Shown piece after piece: positions 1 through 6,296 of a stretch of 7,293 bases of DNA. Source of the stretch: an uncultured Lacinutrix sp. (GTDB lineage: Bacteria; Bacteroidota; Bacteroidia; Flavobacteriales; Flavobacteriaceae); the NCBI GenBank assembly GCA_937916035.1, contig CALGIH010000064.1, positions 1-7,293 on the forward strand. Reading direction: 5' to 3'. The notes beneath the pieces were generated by a model. The model did no database searches. It saw only the letters and a program-made list of their open reading frames with translations, and was not told the DNA's origin. Positions within the stretch are counted from its first letter, which is position 1. The number at the start of each line of letters is the position of its first letter. The translations under genes were made by a program, and so were the position numbers.

Positions 1-23
1 TATTAATTTATATAAATGGGTTA

Positions 24-38
24 TTAGTAATATACTAA
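24..38. other. Short AT-rich inverted repeat downstream of the operon's last gene
   Basis: TTAGTA, a three-base spacer ATA and TACTAA form a perfect 6-bp inverted repeat starting 16 bases beyond the stop of the last gene. The stem has only one G-C pair per arm and no T-run follows in the direction of transcription, so it is a weak terminator candidate at best. The remaining bases 1-53 show no gene start or other recognisable signal. Confidence 0.25.
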
Positions 39-53
39 AATATTTACAACATT

Positions 54-938
54 CTAAAATTTCACTTTTTCATCTTTATCCCAAATGCCCCAAAAAGCTC
101 CTACATCTCCTTCAGATCCAGTTTTCCATGACTCATCGAATGATGAGAAGTAGAACATCTCAATATCTTCTTCTAAAGACCATTTCTGAGCGTTAATAAA
201 ATACTTTATCGCATTTGCTTCCGATGGAAAAGCGCCTTCAAGGTTTGATCCTTTATTGGGCCAACCAGTTTCTGATACAATTACCTTTTTCCCGTTACCA
301 GCCTTTAATGCTTGATGATACATATCCTTCATATACACCAAAGAGTAGTCTTGATCGCAACCTTCCCAGAATGGATAACAGTTTGCATATATAATATCAC
401 AAGCATCAGTTATAGCTGGACGATCTACAAACTCATAATAGGCATCAACATATCCAACTGGCACATTATTAATTTCTTTTTTAGCTCTGATAATAAAACT
501 CAAAAGTTCCTCTTCAGTTAAATCTCCTCTGTATAAAACCTCATTTCCTACAGCGGCTAAATCAACATATCCCTCGTTTGATAATTTAATTAATCCATTC
601 AATTCTTTCTCATTAATTTCTGAATCATCCCCTAACCAAGCACCAACAAAAGTTTTCAATCCATACTCTTTAGCAATCTTTGGTATAAGCTCATTGCCTT
701 CAGTACAAGAAAATGAACGTACCCATTTTGTATATGGCTGAATTATTTCTATGCGACGACGTATTTGCGCTTCCGTTAATTGATCTCCTGGTTTTTGACC
801 TTCTTGATATGGACTAAAACATAGACCATGCATCCCTGATTCTAAAACTTGTTTGTATAAGTCTCTTAATTCTTTATTAGACTTATTAGCAAAATCAATA
901 TTTGCGATTGACAATAATTTTTCTTCTCTAAATGACAT
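54..938 (-). CDS. Cytoplasmic GH17 family beta-1,3-glucanase/glucanosyltransferase-like enzyme
   Basis: This 294-residue protein is a single GH17 TIM barrel. The acid/base glutamate is E133 in AVGNEVLYRG (129-138) and the nucleophile is E223 in VIVSETGWP (219-227). A C-terminal YFSSFDESWK block (263-272) and a following GAFWGIWD (280-287) are the family's usual late-barrel signatures. GH17 enzymes cleave or rearrange beta-1,3-glucans, and bacterial members of this length are often annotated as exo-beta-1,3-glucanases (COG5309-like). The N-terminus is charged, with no signal peptide, lipobox or membrane segment, so it should act in the cytoplasm. This contrasts with the lipoprotein GH17 of the same operon. 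The ATG lies only 4 bases after the transporter stop codon, so the enzyme probably acts on oligosaccharides brought in by that transporter. A GAGGAG stretch 12 bases upstream, inside the transporter's last codons, may serve as a ribosome binding site. Family assignment is secure; endo, exo or transferase activity cannot be read from the sequence. Confidence 0.9.
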   Translation of the reverse strand: MSFREEKLLSIANIDFANKSNKELRDLYKQVLESGMHGLCFSPYQEGQKPGDQLTEAQIRRRIEIIQPYTKWVRSFSCTEGNELIPKIAKEYGLKTFVGAWLGDDSEINEKELNGLIKLSNEGYVDLAAVGNEVLYRGDLTEEELLSFIIRAKKEINNVPVGYVDAYYEFVDRPAITDACDIIYANCYPFWEGCDQDYSLVYMKDMYHQALKAGNGKKVIVSETGWPNKGSNLEGAFPSEANAIKYFINAQKWSLEEDIEMFYFSSFDESWKTGSEGDVGAFWGIWDKDEKVKF

Positions 939-942
939 AATT

Positions 943-2451
943 TTATAATTCTCCTCTACGTTCTACTAATTCTTCTTTTATTTCTCGAGCTCTTGTTTCA
1001 TCAAGGCTATATTTCCACATCACCCAAATTGCTAAAGATGCAGTTACAACAGGTATAACTATATCAGCTATACGCAATTGAGTCATAGTCTCGGCATTTT
1101 GCACGATTTCATTTTGGTCAAAACCAACTAATTTCAATACTAAACCACCTAAAACTAAAGCTAAGGCTTGTCCTAATTTCACCATCCACCAATAAATTGC
1201 TCCAAAAGTTCCTTCTTTACGTGGCATTCCATTTTTCAATTCATCTAAGTCACAAACATCAGCAGTCATACTCATCATTAAGGTAAATAATCCGCCCAAC
1301 CCAAATGCCATAAATGGAACTGGCAAGAATAACAATAATGGATTATCAGGGTCAAAAGCCCACCATTTTAGTATATAACCAATTATTGAGATTGCTGTTG
1401 AAATAATAAAGGCTTCGCGTTTTCCCCATTTATTTGCAATACGCGAGATAATTGGTATCACTAAAAATGCTGTAACTATTGCCGTAACTGTAGAAAACCA
1501 AGCTGGCCAGTTTCCAGCTGCTTCATAATCTCCGCTGAACATATAAAAAACAATAATAAAGAAGCTAAAAGAAGCCACCAGTTGGAATCCATTAAACACT
1601 AAAAATGTTGCACCACAGAGTTTAACAAAAGGCTTACTCTTTGATACTTGCACAATACCTCTTATAAGATCTTTTACATTAGATAACATTGTTTTTAATG
1701 TTATTTTCTTTCTGTTTTCCATATTAGCGGCATCTATTCCTTTACAGAAAAGAGCTGGCAGCACACCTAAAACAATACAAATTGCACCAACAATTATAGA
1801 TAGTTTACGTACACCATTTGCTTGTAATGCTTGTAGCGTGGCTTTTTGAGTTTCTTCATCACTTAGTCCAAGTTCAGCAATTCTATTAATTTCTTCAGCG
1901 CCAATTGGCAACATATCTGGAGAAGCAATTATAACCCAAAACCAAGGTACAATCATCCAAGCAATTTGACCCATAATTTGAGAGGATGCCATTAATCGCG
2001 TACGTTCATTATAGTTTGAGGTCATTTCATAGCCCAAACCAATTAATGGTGTTGCGAACATGGTATTTCCAATTAAAAAAACCATAGACAAAATAAGGAA
2101 ATACCAAAAGTTATAATTTTGAGTATTCTCTGGATCTAATTGCCATAGGATGACAAATAAAATTCCACTTAATATGGCACCAACAAAAATATAAGGTCGT
2201 CTCCTTCCCCATCTCGAATCTGTATTATCTGAGACAAAACCCATAATTGGATCTGTGAGTGCATCAAAAATTCTTGGAAGGCCTCCTAATAAACCAGCCA
2301 AAAAAGGATCCATTCCAAAAGCTGTTAGTAAAAAGAACATGAATATTGCTAGTGATCCTGGTAATAAGTTAAGGACTAAGTGTCCAGCACCAAAAGCCAT
2401 TTTTTGGCCAATTGGGACCTTTTCCCTCGATCCTGTTTTTTGATTTAGCAT
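943..2451 (-). CDS. GPH-family (MelB-like) MFS sugar transporter
   Basis: This 502-residue inner-membrane protein has about twelve hydrophobic segments (roughly 18-42, 48-74, 87-104, 115-138, 155-177, 216-235, 276-303, 316-337, 347-365, 371-397, 415-444, 462-481). Helix II carries D63-ALT-D67-P, equivalent to the DxxxD cation-binding motif of MelB. It is followed by the loop SDNTDSRWGRRRP (74-86), a hallmark of the glycoside-pentoside-hexuronide:cation symporter family. The C-terminal half has the family block around D398, D401, E404, R411, EG (413-414) and K425. Members import glycosides or oligosaccharides with Na+ or H+. A hydrophilic insert of about 38 residues (178-215) sits between segments 5 and 6, and on family topology it should be periplasmic. 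The gene lies between the GH30 and the cytoplasmic GH17, so its cargo is probably beta-glucan oligosaccharides made by the lipoprotein enzymes. The exact substrate and coupling ion are not readable. There is no Shine-Dalgarno; an A-rich run (AAAAAG) precedes the ATG. Confidence 0.92.
   Translation of the reverse strand: MLNQKTGSREKVPIGQKMAFGAGHLVLNLLPGSLAIFMFFLLTAFGMDPFLAGLLGGLPRIFDALTDPIMGFVSDNTDSRWGRRRPYIFVGAILSGILFVILWQLDPENTQNYNFWYFLILSMVFLIGNTMFATPLIGLGYEMTSNYNERTRLMASSQIMGQIAWMIVPWFWVIIASPDMLPIGAEEINRIAELGLSDEETQKATLQALQANGVRKLSIIVGAICIVLGVLPALFCKGIDAANMENRKKITLKTMLSNVKDLIRGIVQVSKSKPFVKLCGATFLVFNGFQLVASFSFFIIVFYMFSGDYEAAGNWPAWFSTVTAIVTAFLVIPIISRIANKWGKREAFIISTAISIIGYILKWWAFDPDNPLLLFLPVPFMAFGLGGLFTLMMSMTADVCDLDELKNGMPRKEGTFGAIYWWMVKLGQALALVLGGLVLKLVGFDQNEIVQNAETMTQLRIADIVIPVVTASLAIWVMWKYSLDETRAREIKEELVERRGEL
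950..955 (-). promoter_or_regulatory. Possible Shine-Dalgarno-like GAGGAG before the cytoplasmic GH17
   Basis: GAGGAG lies within the last codons of the transporter gene (Arg-Gly-Glu region), about 12 bases before the GH17 ATG. It is the only SD-like element before any start in the window; the other genes have A-rich leaders, as is usual in Bacteroidota. The spacing is longer than ideal and the bases also encode protein, so it could be coincidental. Confidence 0.3.
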
Positions 2452-2491
2452 ATCTTTTTATTATGGTTAATAATTATAGGCTTACACATTA

Positions 2492-3988
2492 TTAATTTGG
2501 GATAATTATTGTTTGAATGGCTTGCCCACTTATTTGAATAAATGCTGAAATTCCATTTAAAGTTAGGTTTAGATTTTTTGGAGTTTCACCTTCGTTAAAA
2601 ACAACCACTGCTATTGTACCATCTGGATTTTTTGCAGCTGTAATCATTAAGGTTTCATCTGGGTTTTTTACTTCTATTACCTTCGCACCTGGTCGTATAT
2701 ATTTACTAAAATGTGCTAACGTGTAATAAATGGGTGTAAAGTATACTTCGTCATTTTCTGGATCAACAATCACAGGAGCAACACACCAGTTTTCAAACCA
2801 ATTTGGGCCTCCTTGTTTATCAAGTACCATATTCCAATCTATCCAACCATCTACCCAATTATTTAGACAACCAATTATATCTCTTGCATAACGATTCACT
2901 GGAGCGTATTTTGGATGCAAATGTTTTTGTTCATCTGGCGCCCAATCCCAACCCCAATCTGTAGCTTCTTTAGACCAATACCACTTATCATCTTGCCATT
3001 TAGGGATTTCAGAATCCACGCAGCCTTCAGTTTCTATTAGGTATTTTTCTGGTGATTTCTTGTGAGCATATTGTAAATCTTCAGGAAAGTAATCATACGT
3101 ACTTTCATACCAATGAATTGCCGTTCCTGAATAATATTTTGAAGACGCTTCATCTTTATACATGACATCAACCCATTCTTTTAAACCAGCTCTATTTTGA
3201 TCATATCCCAGTATTTTTATATCTCCTTTTCCATTGGCTTCTAATTTTGGGCCTAAATGGTTTTGAACGAAATCTGTTTCTTCTTCTGGTGAAAAATGCA
3301 TGCTCTCCCAATTGTTGCCATTTCCATGAGGCTCATTTACTGGTGTTAATCCCCAAACATCTATACCTTCAGCCTTATAAGCATCAAGATACTTATCGAA
3401 AAAAAGTGCAAAGGTGTCGTAATATTCAGATAATAATTTTCCGCCTACATATGCTTTATTATCTTTCATCCATGGTGGTGCTGTCCATGGTGATGCTATA
3501 ATATTGAAACCGTCTTTGGATATCTTCATAGCATCTTTAATCATAGGGATTAAATCATCACGATCTTCATCAATTGAAAAATGCTCTAAGTTTAAATCGC
3601 CTTCAATAGGTGCATAAGTGTAATTACTCAAAGAAAAGTCACAGGAACTAATGTGTGTTCGTGTTAGTGAATACTTAGCACCACTTTCTCCAAAATAGGC
3701 TTCCAAAATTATATTTCTGTTCTCTTCTGAAAGCTTATTTAGTAAGTAAGCTGAAGACTCTGTGAAGGAACCTCCAAAACCAGTAATTGTTTGGTATTCT
3801 TTCTCAGGAAACAATTCAATATTGACTAAATCGTTTTCCTTTGAATTTAAAAACACATCAACCTTTTTTAGCTTATTACCAATAGCAGAAGTTTCATAAA
3901 CTTCAACTTTTAATTGATTTGATTCTTCATTACAACTCATTATAAAAATCATTAAAAAAAGTGATATGTAAAAAATGTTTCTTTTCAT
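2492..3988 (-). CDS. GH30 lipoprotein, probable beta-1,6-glucosidase/glucanase
   Basis: This 498-residue protein starts with a lipoprotein signal peptide (MKRN, hydrophobic 5-17, lipobox IMSC with C19), followed by acidic NEES. The body is a GH30 (glucocerebrosidase-like) enzyme. ITGFGGSFTESSA (68-80) is the family's opening motif, SPWTAPPWMK (166-175) is a barrel-strand motif, the acid/base is E219 in TPVNEP (215-220), and the nucleophile is most likely E321 in ETEGC (319-323), aligned with SEAC of glucocerebrosidase. WIDWNMVLDKQGGPNW (382-397) and a C-terminal beta-sandwich (about 430-498) complete the family. GH30 enzymes in flavobacterial laminarin loci remove beta-1,6-linked glucose from side chains, which is the likely role here on the cell surface or in the periplasm. 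Other GH30 members hydrolyse beta-1,6-glucan, xylan or glucosylceramide, so specificity is inferred from context. Its ATG overlaps the upstream gene's stop by one base (TAATG). Length is normal and no key residue is missing. Confidence 0.9.
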   Translation of the reverse strand: MKRNIFYISLFLMIFIMSCNEESNQLKVEVYETSAIGNKLKKVDVFLNSKENDLVNIELFPEKEYQTITGFGGSFTESSAYLLNKLSEENRNIILEAYFGESGAKYSLTRTHISSCDFSLSNYTYAPIEGDLNLEHFSIDEDRDDLIPMIKDAMKISKDGFNIIASPWTAPPWMKDNKAYVGGKLLSEYYDTFALFFDKYLDAYKAEGIDVWGLTPVNEPHGNGNNWESMHFSPEEETDFVQNHLGPKLEANGKGDIKILGYDQNRAGLKEWVDVMYKDEASSKYYSGTAIHWYESTYDYFPEDLQYAHKKSPEKYLIETEGCVDSEIPKWQDDKWYWSKEATDWGWDWAPDEQKHLHPKYAPVNRYARDIIGCLNNWVDGWIDWNMVLDKQGGPNWFENWCVAPVIVDPENDEVYFTPIYYTLAHFSKYIRPGAKVIEVKNPDETLMITAAKNPDGTIAVVVFNEGETPKNLNLTLNGISAFIQISGQAIQTIIIPN

Positions 3989-3990
3989 TA
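3986..3990 (-). promoter_or_regulatory. TAATG stop/start overlap between GH2-like and GH30 genes
   Basis: The last base of the GH2-like gene's TAA is the first base of the GH30 ATG. Such an arrangement commonly supports termination-reinitiation, so GH30 synthesis is probably coupled to translation of the GH2-like gene. The preceding bases (AGAAAAAGAAC on the minus strand) are purine-rich but not a clear Shine-Dalgarno. Confidence 0.6.
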
Positions 3991-5004
3991 GTTCTTTTTC
4001 TGACTTAAGTAGATTTCTTTTACGACATTAAAAGTTTCTTTCTTGTTTCTATGAATATCAACAATGCCCCAATATTCTTCATTGGGATCTCTATCATAAG
4101 GAACTCCACTACTATTAGGTGCTGTGCCACCAATATCTTGCACATCATTTTGACCAGCTTTCCACCAGCCATCTGTAAAAGAGAATAAGGTCACTCCTGA
4201 ACAAATACCTTTGTCATCAAAAGACTTTTCTAAAATTATTTTATTGGCATCAGCTTGAGCTTTTTGATTTTCACCTTGCTCATAACCTTCAGCAGATACA
4301 GTCATATAACTATCGCCTCCTGTTTCAGATAAATACATAGGTTTAGAACTTACAGCTTTCCATTCCGAGAAAATTGATTCCGGTTCTACCCATCTGTATA
4401 CATTCATTCCCCAAACATCAATATTTGGACTCAATGAGAGTGCCAATGCATCTGGTAAATCACCATGAGCTGTAGTTACTGGATGCTTTGAGTCAGCTTT
4501 ATGAATTAAATCAGCAGCAACATTCATGTCGTTATACCAATTTTTCAAATCGCCTTCAAACCATTCTGGATGGTAATTATATTCATTCCCTAATTCCCAC
4601 ATTAAAATGGCATTATGGTTTTTGTACTTATTTACATAATCTATAAATGAACCAGAAACCATATCATAAAATCCATCCTGATTATAACCAATACCAATGA
4701 TAACTTTTAACCCTGCAGCATCGATTTTGTCAAGAACGTTAACATTATCAATCGGCGCATAAACTCTTATCGTATTAATTCCAGCTTCTACCATTAAAGC
4801 CAAATCTTTATCAATAGTTTCAAAGCTTCTTTCGCTACTACCAATTGCCACAGGATGATAACAAATCCCTTTTATTAAATAGTGATTATCATTTACCAAT
4901 AATTGTCTCTCAAAAACGGAAACTTCATCAACCTGCAAATCATTACTGCATGACAACAATGACATACTTACAAACAGCACGAAGAATATCGATTCTCTAT
5001 TCAT
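3988..5004 (-). CDS. Stand-alone GH2-like (clan A) TIM-barrel lipoprotein, specificity unknown
   Basis: This 338-residue protein begins with a lipoprotein signal (MNRES, hydrophobic 6-17, lipobox LLSC with C19). The rest is one TIM-barrel domain resembling the catalytic domain of GH2. A first-strand block LIKGICYHP (43-51) is followed by DKDLALMVEAGINTIRVYAP (65-84), the probable acid/base E141 in WELGNEYNYHPEWF (136-149) and the probable nucleophile E227 in YLSETGGDSY (224-233). Later come LFSFTDGWWKAG (273-284) and EYWGIVDIHR (310-319). Classical GH2 enzymes are about 600-1000 residues with beta-sandwich domains on both sides; those are absent here. Related clan-A families (GH5, GH158, fungal GH72-type transferases) are alternatives that cannot be excluded by eye. 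It sits between two beta-glucan enzymes with a 5-base gap upstream and a one-base overlap downstream, so an extracytoplasmic role on the same glucan is likely. Whether it is a hydrolase or a transglycosylase is unknown. Confidence 0.8.
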   Translation of the reverse strand: MNRESIFFVLFVSMSLLSCSNDLQVDEVSVFERQLLVNDNHYLIKGICYHPVAIGSSERSFETIDKDLALMVEAGINTIRVYAPIDNVNVLDKIDAAGLKVIIGIGYNQDGFYDMVSGSFIDYVNKYKNHNAILMWELGNEYNYHPEWFEGDLKNWYNDMNVAADLIHKADSKHPVTTAHGDLPDALALSLSPNIDVWGMNVYRWVEPESIFSEWKAVSSKPMYLSETGGDSYMTVSAEGYEQGENQKAQADANKIILEKSFDDKGICSGVTLFSFTDGWWKAGQNDVQDIGGTAPNSSGVPYDRDPNEEYWGIVDIHRNKKETFNVVKEIYLSQKKN

Positions 5005-5009
5005 GATCT

Positions 5010-6290
5010 TTAATTGTTAATAACTTCAGGTTGAGTGTCGGGAACTAATACGTCTTTCATAAGTTCTTCCTTACTCCCATTATAAGTCTTAGTGATAGGG
5101 TTTCCATTTCTTGTGAGGCCTTTAAAGAGACCTTGATCCACTAAATCCCAAAGGGCATACTTAGCTTTACCTTCTAGTGTAAATAATCCAAAATGATTCT
5201 CGGATCCTAACGGATTTTGTGCATCTTTCCAGATTTCATTAAAAGCTTCAAAATAAAAGCAAGACATTCCATCTTTATTTGTCCAATCACGAATATGTTT
5301 ATAATAGAGTGCTGCTTTATATTCGTCGGTAGCTTTAGATCCATCTTTTCCATATAGACCCTTTGAAACGCTAGCCCAGCCATATTCGCCAATATGTATT
5401 GGTTTCTTAACACCTAGACTATCTAAATAAGATTTGACACCATCATATTGTGAAATTGCATATTTTTTAGCACGAAGCATGGCTGCTTCAATTTTGTCTA
5501 AATCTGTTGAGTACTCAATAGTGTCGTTTACCCAGTATGCTGGCGAATAATGTGTATCATGATATGCATATGTATGCATTGAAACATAGTCAACGGATTT
5601 AATTAAATTAACCAAATCCTCATTATGATAGGCTTTATCTCCTCCTCCCCAAGACGCAAAATTATCTGAACTTGTAATCCATACATCCTTTGATAATTGA
5701 TCTGTATTCTTTAAATTTTGTAAATAATTTACCCATTTTAAAATTACGCTTGGTTGCACATAATAACTCCAAGCCCAATGTACCATCGCTTCATTACCGA
5801 CAGCAATAATTTTAACAATGTTTGGATATTCATTTGCAAGTTCTACAGCTTTATTTATTTCAATTAAATTAGCATCTGCATCTTCCTCTTCATGATTTGG
5901 ATTCTCTGTCCAGGCATTTTGACAATCAATCCAAGCGCCTAGCATGACATACATTTCAAAACTTGAATCCTCTTCCTTAAGCTCCTTAATTGCTTTTAAA
6001 ATATTAGATGCATGTGAAAATTGCAAATTATATGTTCTTAAAATTCCAATTCCCATAGCAGCCAGAATTTTCATGTCTTCCTTTAATTCTGGAATTGTAG
6101 GTTGAAGGTTTCTTGTGTTTTTTCTATAACCACCATAGGAAATTGCTAAGTACTTTGGGTTTCCTAAAATATCTTTGGCTAACATGTTTTTTTGAGGTTG
6201 CATTAATTGTTCCTTTTTTTGTTCGTTTTTACATGAAAACACAAGCATAACTACTAGAGCTAGTATATATATGTTTGTATTTATTTTCAT
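5010..6290 (-). CDS. GH17 lipoprotein, probable endo-beta-1,3-glucanase
   Basis: This 426-residue protein has a lipoprotein signal peptide (MKINTN, hydrophobic 7-18, lipobox VFSC with C20) and a short charged linker rich in K, E and Q (21-40). A GH17 barrel follows: YLAISYGGYRK (47-57), ILRTYNLQ (83-90), VMLGAWIDC (115-123), acid/base E167 in AVGNEAMVHW (163-172), VSMHTYAYH (236-244), nucleophile E302 in IHIGEYGWAS (298-307), and FYFEAFNEIWK (345-355) with ENHFGLFT (364-371). GH17 members act on beta-1,3-glucans. In this setting the enzyme probably cuts the laminarin-type backbone outside the cytoplasm, on the cell surface or facing the periplasm. It is much longer than the operon's cytoplasmic GH17 (294 residues) and differs at most positions outside the motifs, so the two are not a recent duplication. 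The ATG is 6 bases after the upstream stop. No Shine-Dalgarno is visible. Endo versus transferase activity is not decidable here. Confidence 0.9.
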   Translation of the reverse strand: MKINTNIYILALVVMLVFSCKNEQKKEQLMQPQKNMLAKDILGNPKYLAISYGGYRKNTRNLQPTIPELKEDMKILAAMGIGILRTYNLQFSHASNILKAIKELKEEDSSFEMYVMLGAWIDCQNAWTENPNHEEEDADANLIEINKAVELANEYPNIVKIIAVGNEAMVHWAWSYYVQPSVILKWVNYLQNLKNTDQLSKDVWITSSDNFASWGGGDKAYHNEDLVNLIKSVDYVSMHTYAYHDTHYSPAYWVNDTIEYSTDLDKIEAAMLRAKKYAISQYDGVKSYLDSLGVKKPIHIGEYGWASVSKGLYGKDGSKATDEYKAALYYKHIRDWTNKDGMSCFYFEAFNEIWKDAQNPLGSENHFGLFTLEGKAKYALWDLVDQGLFKGLTRNGNPITKTYNGSKEELMKDVLVPDTQPEVINN

Positions 6291-6296
6291 GTGTTT

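Noticed and set aside
312..521. Plus-strand open frame of 69 codons
   Set aside because: It lies entirely antisense inside the GH17 gene, which has intact catalytic motifs; no family-like composition or ribosome binding site supports it.
2255..2443. Plus-strand open frame of 62 codons
   Set aside because: It is antisense to the transporter's N-terminal helices and is explained as a shadow of that gene.
2452..2491. Promoter or terminator in the 40-base gap between GH30 and the transporter
   Set aside because: I see neither a TTTG/TAnnTTTG-type Bacteroidota promoter nor a stable hairpin, only a 5-bp AT inverted repeat (ATTAT/ATAAT). The gap is compatible with read-through.
3026..3034. Possible ambiguity of the GH30 nucleophile between E319 and E321
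   Set aside because: Alignment of TEGC with SEAC of glucocerebrosidase places the nucleophile at E321; this is not a sign of a defective or novel active site.
3247..3501. Plus-strand open frame of 84 codons
   Set aside because: It is antisense to the conserved catalytic core of the GH30 gene; the translation is Cys/His-rich without a recognisable domain.
5207..5413. Minus-strand alternate-frame open frame of 68 codons
   Set aside because: It is nested in the GH17 lipoprotein gene in another frame, over the nucleophile region, with no independent support.
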